64,000 bases of DNA, taken from Deltaproteobacteria bacterium. GTDB lineage: Bacteria; Myxococcota_A; Polyangia; Polyangiales; Ga0077539. Of the stretch, positions 1 through 8,091 are shown piece after piece. The translations under genes were made by a program, and so were the position numbers. The stretch lies in contig JACRDB010000106.1 of NCBI GenBank assembly GCA_016218725.1, positions 1 to 64,000 of the forward strand. The letters run 5' to 3'. The first letter of the stretch is position 1. Every line of letters begins with the position of its first letter. The notes under the pieces were generated by a model. The model was given only the letters and a program-made list of their open reading frames with translations. It did not search any database and was not told where the DNA came from.

Positions 1-60
1 GCTTTGAAGGAGGGGGCTTTGAAGGAGGGGGCTTTGAAGGAGGGGGCTTTGAAGGAGGGG
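1..60. repeat. 15-bp tandem repeat, four perfect copies, at the window edge
   Basis: Four identical 15-bp units (gctttgaaggagggg) lie head to tail, followed by a diverged unit at 61-75. Being a multiple of three it is in frame with the kinase gene on the minus strand and encodes Pro-Pro-Pro-Ser-Lys per unit. The array probably continues outside the window. Perfect identity suggests recent slippage expansion. Confidence 0.95.
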
Positions 61-1459
61 GCTTTGGCGGCGGGACCCTTTGCGGTGGGGGCTTCTGGGG
101 TGTGCTGGCCTTGGGGGGCTCCGACGGGGCGATGGCCTGGGGGACTGCGCCCTGGTCGTCCGGGGCGCGCTCGGGGGTGGCCTCGGGCGGGCGCACGGAG
201 CGGCGCACGAGCCTCCGGGCGGAGGCCTCGGTGTGCCCGGCCAGGGCCATGGGCAGGTCCGCGCGGCGCAGGGGTTGCGTAGCGGCGTCATCTTCCTCGC
301 TCTCGGGCGGGGCGATGACGGCCCTGGAGCGGCCCCTGGGGCGCTCGCTCGGGGGCGCCCTCAGGGGCCCCGCGGGGCGCTCCGAGGGCCTCGGGCGGGC
401 CACCGGGGCGGGGGTGAGCGAGGCCGGCACCGGGGCGGGCTCCGGGGGCTTTGGCTCGGCGCTGGGGAGGTTGATCCTGGGCGCGGGGGCGATGGAGGCC
501 AGACCGGACTCCATGCGGGCGGTGCGCGGCGGGGGCTGGGTGGCCTTCGGGTCAAAGACCCGGAGGAGGTCGCCGATGGCGGCCCCGGCGGAGGGCGGGC
601 GGGCGGCGGGGTCCGGGTCCAGGCAGCGCAGGAACCAGCGGTCGAAGCCCGCCGGGAGGCTCACGCCCCGGAAGCGTGCGATGGCGCTGGGCCTCGGGCG
701 CGCGGCGCGGTCGGGGATGGCCTCCAGGAGGCTCGCGGCGGTGTGGCCGTCCCAGTAGGGCACGCCGCAGAACAGCTCGAAGGCGATGAGGGCGAGGGCC
801 CAGAGGTCCGTGGCGGGGGAGACCTCCTGGCCGAGGATCTGCTCGGAGGTCATGTAGAGCGGCGTGCCGATGCGCCCGGCGAGGGTGTTCTCCGGGGAGG
901 ACCCGACGAGCTTGGCGATGCCAAAGTCCAGGATCTTTACGCGCGGGGGGCCGTCCGAGGGGAAGGTGAGGAAGAGGTTTGCGGGCTTCAAGTCCCGGTG
1001 CACGATGCCCTGGGCGTGGACCTTGTCGAGGGCCGTGGCCACCTGCCGGAGGAGCTCAAGGATGAGCGACGGGGGCATCGGTGTGCCCGCGCTGGTCTGT
1101 TCACGGACGTGGTGGGCGAGGTCCGTGCCGTAGAGGCGCTCCATGACCAGGAAGGGGAAGCCCGTGGCGCGGTCCACGCCGCAATCGATCACGGCGACGA
1201 TGTGCTCGCTGTCGATGTTGGCGCAGACGCTGGCCTCGCGCTGGAAGCGCTCGACGGAGTCCGGGTCGGCCATGGCGGCGGGGCGCAGGAGCTTGAGGGC
1301 GTGGCGGCGCTTTGTGTGCAGGTGCTCGACCTCGAAGACCTCGGCCATGCCGCCGGCGCCGAGGAGGGACACGACGCGGTAGCGCTCCGCGAAGGTGGTG
1401 CCGGGCTCCAGCGGGATGCGGGAGCCCGGGCGCTGGCGCGGTCCATCGGAGGCAGCCAC
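1..1459 (-). CDS. Serine/threonine protein kinase, Hanks type (C-terminus off the left edge)
   Basis: Predicted cytoplasmic signalling kinase. The frame is open from a GTG at 1459 to the window edge (about 486 codons seen). A kinase domain starts near residue 23 with a Gly-rich loop (GAGGMAEV), the beta-3 lysine in HALKLL, the catalytic loop HRDLKPANLF and DFGIAK. The APE position reads TSE (MYMTSEQ in context). After the domain the chain is Pro/Ala-rich and ends, at the window edge, in perfect Pro-Pro-Pro-Ser-Lys repeats. No membrane segment is visible in the part present. It lies 41 bp downstream of the hydrolase-like lipoprotein gene on the same strand, so the two may be cotranscribed. The start is uncertain because the frame remains open further upstream without a better start codon. 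Confidence 0.88.
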   Translation of the reverse strand, partial: MAASDGPRQRPGSRIPLEPGTTFAERYRVVSLLGAGGMAEVFEVEHLHTKRRHALKLLRPAAMADPDSVERFQREASVCANIDSEHIVAVIDCGVDRATGFPFLVMERLYGTDLAHHVREQTSAGTPMPPSLILELLRQVATALDKVHAQGIVHRDLKPANLFLTFPSDGPPRVKILDFGIAKLVGSSPENTLAGRIGTPLYMTSEQILGQEVSPATDLWALALIAFELFCGVPYWDGHTAASLLEAIPDRAARPRPSAIARFRGVSLPAGFDRWFLRCLDPDPAARPPSAGAAIGDLLRVFDPKATQPPPRTARMESGLASIAPAPRINLPSAEPKPPEPAPVPASLTPAPVARPRPSERPAGPLRAPPSERPRGRSRAVIAPPESEEDDAATQPLRRADLPMALAGHTEASARRLVRRSVRPPEATPERAPDDQGAVPQAIAPSEPPKASTPQKPPPQRVPPPKPPPSKPPPSKPPPSKPPPSK

Positions 1460-1500
1460 GGCGCGCGGATCGTACCCCAGGACGGGGCCTCCCTGGGTGT

Positions 1501-3213
1501 TTATGGGCAGCGGCCGGCGATCCGGGCGCAGCGCAGGGCCCGGACGGCGGTGTACACGGGGTAGGGGTCGCCCCCCGGGCGCACCCAGTTGAAGGGCTCC
1601 CAGCCGGGGTCCGAGAGCTCGAAGGGCATGACCGCGCGGACCAGGGGGTCCGTGAGCCAGACGGACTCATAGGCCTGGCGGGTCCAGGTGGCGATGTCGT
1701 CCCGGGAGTTGCTGCCGCCGTCGCGGTTGGTGCTCCAGCCGGTCTCCGTGAGGAGCACCGGGAGGCTCAGGCCCAGGGTGGACAATTCGTCCCGGAAGTA
1801 CCTCAGTCCGACGCCCGCGGAGGCGAAGGGCGCGAAGAACCCGAAGCCCCGCCCGGAGGCCGGGTAGGCGTGGGAGGCGAAGGCGTCGAGGGAAGTGAAC
1901 ACCCCGGGCACGGCGGCGTTCATGGCCCGGAGGAAGTCCAGCGAGGTGGTGCCTCCCTCCCACTCCCCGGGGCGAGTGTCGCGGGCGCCGACGCAGGCGC
2001 ACCAGCGCACCCCTCCGGGGGCGAGGCCGCCGTTGGTGACGCGCACCAGGGGGTCCCGCAGGTCGTGGAGGGCGCGGGTGACGTCCCGCAGGAGCGCGGC
2101 GTACTCCGCGGCGATGCGCTCCACGGTGATGCGATCGCCGGGCATGGTCCCGGGGTCGCACTGCCACTCGTAGCAGAGGTTGGGCTCGTTGTGGACCTCG
2201 ACGTAGAGGGGCCAGGAGGCCCTGCGGGGCAGCCCCCGGACGATGGCTACGTAGGCCGCCGCGAGGCGGGTGAAGGCCCTGCCGTCGCCCGCGTCGGACT
2301 GGTTGCGCACGCGACGGTCGCCCCACGGGGGACCGAAGCGGATCACCGGGATGAGGTCCCGGGCGTAGGCGTCGCGCACCGAGGCCACCCAGGACGGGTC
2401 CGGGCCCGAGAGCCCCGGGCGCACGTCGGGGAAGATGAGCTTGACGTACCCTCCGGGGCCCGAGAGGTTGGCGGCCAGGTCGAGCTGTCGGGCGTCGCCG
2501 GGGCCCACGAGGCCGATGCCGAAGCGGTTGCTGGGCGGCGCGGGGCCGACGCCCGTATCCGTCGGCGGGGCCGTATCCGTTGGTGGGGCTGTGTCCCGCG
2601 GCGGGGCGGTGTCTGGCGGCGGCCCGGCGTCGGGGTCCCCCGGGGCGATGTCCAGGGTGCATGCGCCGAGGGCGCTCATCGCGGGGTCGGCAGTGAAGCG
2701 CAGGGTGTAGCGCCCGGCGCGGTGCCCGTTGACGGCGAAGCGCCAGGTGAAGGGCGGCCCCCCGGCGACGTCCAGGAAGCGCCAGGAGGGCACCGAAGGG
2801 CCCAGGAACGCGAGGCCGATGTTGGTGTAGCCCGCGCGGTCGGTGAAGAACACCTCGAAGCTGGCGCCCTCCCGAGGGACCGCAGGGGAAAAGCGAAAGC
2901 GCGGGTCGCACGCCGGTGGAGGCGCGGTGTCCGGCGGCCGTGCCGTGTCGGGTGGAGGGGCCGTGTCCGGCGGCCGTGCCGTGTCCGGCGCAGGGGCCGT
3001 GTCCAGGGGCGCCGCGGTGTCCGGCGGCTGCGCCGTATCCGGGGCTTCGATGTCCGGTGGGCGAGCGTCCGGCGCGGTGGCGTCGGTGGCTGCGTCGCTC
3101 GGGTGGTCTTCGCTGGAGGTGTCCTCCGCGCCGCTGTCGGTGACGACCTCGGGGATTTCTCCGACGGAGCAGCCGAAGCACACGAGCGCGGCGACCAGCG
3201 CGGAGCGTCCCAT
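1501..3213 (-). CDS. Lipoprotein with glycoside hydrolase clan A-like domain
   Basis: Predicted surface lipoprotein of 570 residues; the lipobox ends at Cys15 (VCFGC). Residues about 20-100 are a linker of repeated Pro-Pro-Asp-Thr-Ala units. A small beta-rich domain follows (about 101-190), then a second short PPDTAP linker, and from about 229 a TIM-barrel-like domain. That domain has VEVHNEPN with a likely acid/base Glu343 and LLTETGW with a likely nucleophile Glu490, the pattern of clan A families such as GH5 or GH39. Cellulase or xylosidase-type activity on a surface or environmental polysaccharide is an inference. The start at 3213 is chosen because it directly begins the signal peptide; upstream in-frame residues do not look coding. 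Confidence 0.75.
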   Translation of the reverse strand: MGRSALVAALVCFGCSVGEIPEVVTDSGAEDTSSEDHPSDAATDATAPDARPPDIEAPDTAQPPDTAAPLDTAPAPDTARPPDTAPPPDTARPPDTAPPPACDPRFRFSPAVPREGASFEVFFTDRAGYTNIGLAFLGPSVPSWRFLDVAGGPPFTWRFAVNGHRAGRYTLRFTADPAMSALGACTLDIAPGDPDAGPPPDTAPPRDTAPPTDTAPPTDTGVGPAPPSNRFGIGLVGPGDARQLDLAANLSGPGGYVKLIFPDVRPGLSGPDPSWVASVRDAYARDLIPVIRFGPPWGDRRVRNQSDAGDGRAFTRLAAAYVAIVRGLPRRASWPLYVEVHNEPNLCYEWQCDPGTMPGDRITVERIAAEYAALLRDVTRALHDLRDPLVRVTNGGLAPGGVRWCACVGARDTRPGEWEGGTTSLDFLRAMNAAVPGVFTSLDAFASHAYPASGRGFGFFAPFASAGVGLRYFRDELSTLGLSLPVLLTETGWSTNRDGGSNSRDDIATWTRQAYESVWLTDPLVRAVMPFELSDPGWEPFNWVRPGGDPYPVYTAVRALRCARIAGRCP

Positions 3214-3305
3214 CGGGGCCCAGCATAACCCGAGCGGGCGGCGCTTCCCACCGGCGGGCGCTTGACTTGCGAGGCCCAGGACGGCATAGACCGGAGCGCC
3301 CCACC

Positions 3306-4235
3306 ATGTCCTACGAGGGTGACCTCCAGCCGGGCGCAGCGTTTGCGGCGCCCGCGTCGGCGCCAAACCGCGCCTCCTCTCTGGGGGCCCTTGCGCGCGA
3401 CCTCGTGGCGCTGGCCAAGCCCAGGATCACGGCATTGGTGCTCATCACCACCGCCGGGGGGATCCACCTGGCGCACGGCGTGCTCACGGCGCGGCGCTCG
3501 GTGCTGGCGCTCCTGGGGACCACCCTGGCGGTGGCGGCGGCCAACGCGCTCAACTGCTGGTGGGAGCGCGACCTGGACCGCTTCATGGAGCGCACGCGGG
3601 GGCGCCCGCTGCCCGCCGGGAGGCTCTCTCCGTCGGTGGCGCTGGCCTTCGGGCTGGCGCTGGCGCTGGTGTCCGTGCCGGTCTTGTGGCTTGGGGTAAA
3701 CACCGCCACGGGGGCCCTCGGGCTCCTGGCGCTGGTGAGCTACGTGGGATTGTACACCCCGCTCAAGACCCGCTCGCCGCTGGCGCTGTGGGTGGGGGCG
3801 GTGCCCGGGGCGCTGCCGCCGCTCATGGGCTGGACCACGGTCACGGGCCGGGCGGAGGCGCCGGGGCTGGTGCTCTTCGCGGTGCTGTTCTTGTGGCAGC
3901 TCCCGCACTTCCTGGCCATCGGGGTGTTCCGCCGGGAGGAGTACGCCCGGGCGGGGTTCAAGATCCTCCCGCTGGTGCGCTCGGAGCCCGTGGTGCGCGC
4001 CCACATCGTGGGCTGGACGCTGGCCCTGGTGGCAGTTTCGGTGCTCCTCACACCGCTCGGGGTGGTGGGGCGCGGGTGCCTGGTGGCCTCGCTGGCGCTC
4101 GGGGCGTGGTTCCTCGCCGCGACGCTCTCGGGGGACCGCGCGACCACCACGGACCGCTGGGCCCGCGGGGTGTTCAAGGTCTCTCTCGGATACCTCACCG
4201 CGCTCTTCGCGGTGATCGCCCTCGACGCGCGATGA
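3306..4235 (+). CDS. ctaB: Protoheme IX farnesyltransferase (heme O synthase)
   Basis: Inner-membrane prenyltransferase that adds a farnesyl group to heme B to give heme O, needed for heme-copper oxidases. The 309-residue length fits the family. The signature Asp-rich loop is seen at about residues 80-103 (NALNCWWERDLDRF, then RTRGRPLP), together with the conserved YTPLKTRSP segment and the REEYARAGFKILP loop, among several hydrophobic segments. The ATG at 3306 was chosen over an upstream extension that overlaps the divergent gene. Its stop codon falls inside the 25-bp tandem repeat, and the SCO gene follows, consistent with one oxidase-assembly operon. Confidence 0.95.
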   Translation: MSYEGDLQPGAAFAAPASAPNRASSLGALARDLVALAKPRITALVLITTAGGIHLAHGVLTARRSVLALLGTTLAVAAANALNCWWERDLDRFMERTRGRPLPAGRLSPSVALAFGLALALVSVPVLWLGVNTATGALGLLALVSYVGLYTPLKTRSPLALWVGAVPGALPPLMGWTTVTGRAEAPGLVLFAVLFLWQLPHFLAIGVFRREEYARAGFKILPLVRSEPVVRAHIVGWTLALVAVSVLLTPLGVVGRGCLVASLALGAWFLAATLSGDRATTTDRWARGVFKVSLGYLTALFAVIALDAR

Positions 4236-4325
4236 GCGCGTCGGGCGCTTCGCGCGATGAGCGCGTCGGACACCTCGCGCGATGAGCGCGTCGGGCGCTT
4301 CGCGCGATGAGCGCGTCGGGCACCC
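4226..4325. repeat. 25-bp tandem repeat, four copies, at the ctaB/sco junction
   Basis: Four 25-bp units begin at 4226, 4251, 4276 and 4301. Each carries the core gatgagcgcgtcgg, and cgcgc-gatga-gcgcg within the unit can form a short hairpin. The repeat includes the ctaB stop codon and ends just before the SCO start. The third positions vary little, so it looks like a non-coding expansion rather than selected protein sequence. Confidence 0.9.
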
Positions 4326-4332
4326 ACGCGCG

Positions 4333-4965
4333 GTGAACGCCTCCAGGGTCCTTCGACGGGCGCAGGTGGTGGCGTGGGTGCTGGTGCTCCTCGCGCTCCC
4401 CGTGGCCTGGTGGCTGCGGGTCCACGCGCGCCCCCCGGCGCCGGTCCTCGGCGCCCTGCCGGAGCTACAGCTCACCGACGACCGGGGTCGGCCCTTCACC
4501 CTGGCGTCGCTCCGGGGCCGGGTGTGGGTCGCGGATTTCATCTTTACCAGTTGCCCCTCGTCGTGCCCCAGGCTCACCGCGTACCTGCGCCGCGTGCAGG
4601 ACCGCACCCGGCGCCACGGCGACGCCGTGGGGCTCGTGTCCTTCTCCGTGGACCCGGAGGTGGACACCCCCGAGCGCCTGCGGGGCTACGCCGCCCGCCA
4701 CGGCGCGGACCCCGCCCGCTGGCGCTTCGTCACGGGCGACCTCGGGATGATGCAGCGCACCGTGGTCCACGGCTTCAAGATCCATATGGAGGCCGCCCCG
4801 CACCCGTCCCAGCGCACGCAGCCCCTCGGGATCATGGACATCGCCCACGGCAACCAGCTCGTCCTCCTGGACCGCCACGCCCGCCTCCGGGGATACTTCC
4901 ACGCCGACGACGGCGAGCTCGATGCCCTCCTGGGCGCCGTCCAGGACCTCACCCGCGAACCGTGA
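4333..4965 (+). CDS. SCO1/SenC-type copper chaperone
   Basis: Membrane-anchored thioredoxin-fold protein (210 residues) that delivers copper to the CuA centre of cytochrome c oxidase. An N-terminal membrane anchor spans about residues 10-28. The copper ligands are visible: CPSSCP (Cys74 and Cys78, the CxxxCP motif) and a downstream His172 in the IAHGN context. The GTG at 4333 is preferred to the ATG at 4282 because the extra residues would be encoded entirely by the 25-bp repeat. It sits between ctaB and the DUF420 gene, whose start follows 7 bp after this stop. Confidence 0.93.
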   Translation: MNASRVLRRAQVVAWVLVLLALPVAWWLRVHARPPAPVLGALPELQLTDDRGRPFTLASLRGRVWVADFIFTSCPSSCPRLTAYLRRVQDRTRRHGDAVGLVSFSVDPEVDTPERLRGYAARHGADPARWRFVTGDLGMMQRTVVHGFKIHMEAAPHPSQRTQPLGIMDIAHGNQLVLLDRHARLRGYFHADDGELDALLGAVQDLTREP

Positions 4966-4972
4966 ACCCCCC

Positions 4973-5398
4973 GTGAAGACCGTCACGCTCCTGGCCACCA
5001 ACAACGCCGCCCTCAACGCCACCAGCGCCGTGTGCCTCGCCCTGGGCCTGCGCGCCCTGCGCGCCGGGGACCGCGCCCAGCATCGCCGCTGGATGCTCTC
5101 GGCCCTCGGGGCCTCGGCGCTCTTCCTGGTGTCGTACCTCACCCGGGTGCTGCTCTACGGCTCCGTCCCCTTCCGGGGCGCCGGGCTCCTCCGGGGCTTC
5201 TACCTCGCCCTCCTCGGCAGCCACATGGTGCTCGCCATGGCCGTGGTCCCCCTGGCCCTCAGGGTCCTCTGGCTCTCCGAGCGAAAGCAACGCTTCGACG
5301 ACCACAAGCGCCTCGCCCGGGTGCTCTTCCCCATCTGGATGTACGTCTCCATCACCGGCGTGCTCGTGTACTTCATGCTGTTCCACCTCCCGGTGTAG
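4973..5398 (+). CDS. DUF420 membrane protein (CtaM/YozB-like oxidase assembly factor)
   Basis: Small polytopic inner-membrane protein (141 residues). It matches the DUF420 pattern from memory: an early NAALNATSAV segment, an HRRWMLSA segment, SYLTRVLLYG, a mid-protein SHMVLAM helix, and a C-terminal PIWMYVSITGVLVYFM. The firmicute relative CtaM is known to be needed for active heme-copper oxidase, and the position directly after ctaB and sco fits that role here. The GTG start at 4973 follows the SCO stop by 7 bp. The exact function in this organism is inferred. Confidence 0.85.
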   Translation: MKTVTLLATNNAALNATSAVCLALGLRALRAGDRAQHRRWMLSALGASALFLVSYLTRVLLYGSVPFRGAGLLRGFYLALLGSHMVLAMAVVPLALRVLWLSERKQRFDDHKRLARVLFPIWMYVSITGVLVYFMLFHLPV

Positions 5399-5437
5399 GA
5401 TCCCTGGCCGAAAACACCCCAACGGGAGGCCACGAAA

Positions 5438-6028
5438 ATGGGCGGGACTCGGACGACAGTAACACTGGGACTTCTTGCCGCGGGACTTTTTGTCCCAGTC
5501 TCGGCCCAGGCGCAGTATGTGGTGGCGCAGCCGGGGATGGTGGTGGTGGACCAGCCCATGCGGCAGCGGGCGTCCATCACGTTCTCGCCGATTCATCTCA
5601 TCCTGCCGATGTTCGAGGTGACCGGGGAGTTCGCGCTGCGGCCGCGGGTGAGCGTGGCGGGGATCCTGGGCCTCGGGGCCATCAAGGTGAGCGGGGAGAC
5701 CTTTGGGATCTTCGAGATCGGCGCCCAGGGGCGCTTCTACGTCCTCGGGGATTTCACCCACGGGCTGAACCTCGGGGTGGAGCTTCTCTACCTTGGGATC
5801 TCCAACGCGGGCTCCAGCAGCGGCTTCCTGGCCAACGGGGCGGGGCTGAGCCTCGGGCCGCTGTTGGGCTACAAGCTCGCCACGCGGGTGGGCTTCACGC
5901 TGGACATCCAGGGGGGGGCGGCCTTCGTGGTGGCGGGCGCGCGGGCCTCCGGCGGCGGCACCACGGCCACGGCGTCGCAGTCGCAGATCATCCCGGTGCT
6001 CAACCTGAACCTCGGCTGGTCGTTCTAG
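5438..6028 (+). CDS. Secreted beta-barrel-like protein of unknown function
   Basis: Protein of 196 residues with a clear Sec signal peptide cleaved near SAQA-QY. The mature part consists of alternating hydrophobic/polar stretches rich in Gly and aromatic residues and ends in LNLNLGWSF, with the terminal Phe typical of outer-membrane beta-barrels. This suggests a small outer-membrane barrel, but no family is recognised. A GGAGG ribosome-binding site lies about 8 bases before the ATG. It is 39 bp downstream of the DUF420 gene and on the same strand. Confidence 0.7.
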   Translation: MGGTRTTVTLGLLAAGLFVPVSAQAQYVVAQPGMVVVDQPMRQRASITFSPIHLILPMFEVTGEFALRPRVSVAGILGLGAIKVSGETFGIFEIGAQGRFYVLGDFTHGLNLGVELLYLGISNAGSSSGFLANGAGLSLGPLLGYKLATRVGFTLDIQGGAAFVVAGARASGGGTTATASQSQIIPVLNLNLGWSF

Positions 6029-6080
6029 CCGGTGGGCCCTTGACCGGGCGGGCCCTTTGGGGGGAGACCTTGGCGCCGCC

Positions 6081-8033
6081 ATGGCCACTCCGGACCCCCG
6101 CCACGCGTATGTGCGCTTCTACCTCCAAACCCTCCACGAGATCGACGGCGCCGCCCGGGCCGTAGCGTCCACGGAGGCCTCGCTCCGTGCGCAGCTGCAG
6201 CCCTTCGCCGACGCGCTCCGGGAGTGCGGAGGGAGCGCGCTCCTGGCGGCGCCGGAGGGGCTCCCGAGCACCGCGGGGCAGTGGCGCCCCGCGGACCCGG
6301 AGCACCTCACGGGCCTGACGGACGTGTACGAGGTCGTCGGGCGCTTCACCTTCCAGGGCGACGATGACCAGAACGTAAACGCCGTGGGGGCCGTGCTCCA
6401 GGGCCTCCGGGCGGAGGTCTCCCGGCAGCGCGACGCCCTCAAGGACCTGGCCGAGGCCCCCGCACGCCTGCGGGCCCGCGCCGAGCACCTGGAGCAGCAG
6501 GACCTGGCCAGCGCGCGCTCCTCGCAGGAGGGGGCCTTGAAGCAGTTCGAGCCCGAGGCGGTCACACTCCGGAAGCTGTGCACCAGCCTCCTGGACGCCC
6601 TGCGGGCGGTGAAGGCCCCGGACCTCTCCCGGCTGGACACCGCCGAGGCGCTCTATCAAGACCATGTGTCCAGGCTCCGGGGGCTCTACGCCAAGGCCCT
6701 GCCGTACCTCCGGAGCAGCCTGGCGGACCTGTCCCGGGTGGCGGGCTGCGAGGTGCCCCCGTCCTGGCCCGACGCGCTGCCCTTCGCGCCGTCGCTCCCG
6801 CCGGAGTATGTGACCGCGCCGCCGGGGGAGACCCCGCAGCTCCTCCAGGCGCGGCAGGACCTGGATGCCTTCACCCAGCACGAGGCGGCGCTGGCGCGCG
6901 CGGTGGACGAGCTGGGCGTGCAGCTCCGGCGCTGCGAGGGCGAGGCCCAGGCCCTGGCCTCGCGGACCGCGGAGGTCAACCGCGAGCTCGCCCTGGCCAG
7001 GCTCGTGGTGCGCCACGCCCAGAAGCTCGACGAGATCGATCACCTTCGCGCCCAGGGGGCGTCCGCGGCGCAGGAGGCCCTGGCACGCGGGGCGCGCGTG
7101 GCGCAGTACGGCACCGAGCACGGGCAGCTCACGGCGGCGCTGCAGCAGGCCCAGGCGGAGGCCACCGAGTGGGCCCGGAAGGTGCCCGAGCGGGAGCTCC
7201 TGCTCCAGCAGCACCGCGAGGCCGAGCCGGCCCTCTTCGGCAAGGACGAGTGGCGCCGCAAGCTCGACGACCTGGAGGGCGAGCTCTCCGACGCGCGCAC
7301 GGAGCTCGCCCGGCGCCAGCAGGGCCTCCAGGCGGCCAACGCGGAGCTGGCGCGGCTGCGCGCGCTGGCGGAGGCCGAGCAGGGCACCATCTCCGCCCTG
7401 CAGCGCGCCCAGGACGAGCTCCGCGCGCGGGAGACGGCGCTCCAGAGCGAGCTGCGCGCGCTGGAGTCGGAGCTGGGGGCCTCGCGCCCAATGCGCAGGC
7501 TCACCGTGGCCCAGGCCGAGGAGACCGTGACGGCGCTCCAGAGCGCGGGCAACGAGGTGCGCGCCCGGGCCGAGCGCCTCTCGGCCGAGCAGCGACGGAT
7601 CAAGGAAGAGGCCGACCGGGGCTCGGTGCAGGCGCGGCAGGTGACGGCGGAGAAGCAGAAGCTCCAGGCCGCGGTCGCCCAGGCCGCCCAGGCCGCCCAG
7701 GCCGCCCTCGACGAGGCCCTGAGGGCCCTCTCCCAGCGCCGTCAGGCGGCCTTCGAGCTGCACCTGCGGCAGGTGGTGGAGGCCCTGGAGGACTCGCTGG
7801 CCAACGTAGACCGGGTGTTCATCGACCCGGCCCGGAGGGTGCTCCTGGAGCGCGCGGGCGTCCTCTCGGCGGGCCCCGGAGCGCTCCGGCAGAAGGCCGA
7901 CGCGCTGGCCGGGAGGGTGCCCGAGCTGGTGGCCCTGGCCGACAGCGGCACGGCGCCCGCGCTGGCCACCGTGGAGCGCCTGGAGGTGGACTTCGTGGCG
8001 CGCGCCCCCGCCGCGTGTCGCGCGGCGTGGTGA
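6081..8033 (+). CDS. Long coiled-coil protein of unknown function
   Basis: Protein of 650 residues without signal peptide or membrane segment. It is Ala/Leu/Arg/Glu/Gln-rich with long heptad stretches, strongest at about residues 130-180 and 255-560, and only the first 60 residues look globular. It may be a structural or scaffold protein of the cytoplasm; no family is recognised. The ATG at 6081 was preferred to a GTG-type extension at 6057 because the upstream residues are not protein-like. The gene ends in a pair of 26-bp repeats. Nothing in the context assigns a function. Confidence 0.75.
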   Translation: MATPDPRHAYVRFYLQTLHEIDGAARAVASTEASLRAQLQPFADALRECGGSALLAAPEGLPSTAGQWRPADPEHLTGLTDVYEVVGRFTFQGDDDQNVNAVGAVLQGLRAEVSRQRDALKDLAEAPARLRARAEHLEQQDLASARSSQEGALKQFEPEAVTLRKLCTSLLDALRAVKAPDLSRLDTAEALYQDHVSRLRGLYAKALPYLRSSLADLSRVAGCEVPPSWPDALPFAPSLPPEYVTAPPGETPQLLQARQDLDAFTQHEAALARAVDELGVQLRRCEGEAQALASRTAEVNRELALARLVVRHAQKLDEIDHLRAQGASAAQEALARGARVAQYGTEHGQLTAALQQAQAEATEWARKVPERELLLQQHREAEPALFGKDEWRRKLDDLEGELSDARTELARRQQGLQAANAELARLRALAEAEQGTISALQRAQDELRARETALQSELRALESELGASRPMRRLTVAQAEETVTALQSAGNEVRARAERLSAEQRRIKEEADRGSVQARQVTAEKQKLQAAVAQAAQAAQAALDEALRALSQRRQAAFELHLRQVVEALEDSLANVDRVFIDPARRVLLERAGVLSAGPGALRQKADALAGRVPELVALADSGTAPALATVERLEVDFVARAPAACRAAW

Positions 8034-8082
8034 TCACCGCGCGCTGCGCGGTGGGGTAATCACCGCGCGCAGCGCGGTGGGG
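8031..8082. repeat. Pair of 26-bp direct repeats, each with an internal palindrome
   Basis: Two copies (8031-8056 and 8057-8082) differ at two positions. Each contains accgcgc-NNN-gcgcggt, a 7-bp stem with a 3-base loop (gct in one copy, agc in the other). The element lies between convergent genes and starts in the stop codon of the coiled-coil gene, so it could serve as a factor-independent or bidirectional terminator, or be a REP-like element. Confidence 0.8.
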
Positions 8083-8091
8083 TGACCGCCG

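Noticed and set aside
80..3228. Long plus-strand open frames opposite the kinase and glycosidase-like genes
   Set aside because: Translations are Gly/Arg/Ala-rich without domains; the minus-strand frames carry clear kinase and hydrolase motifs.
4226..4325. CRISPR-like array
   Set aside because: Units are directly adjacent, with no spacers, so it is a simple tandem repeat.
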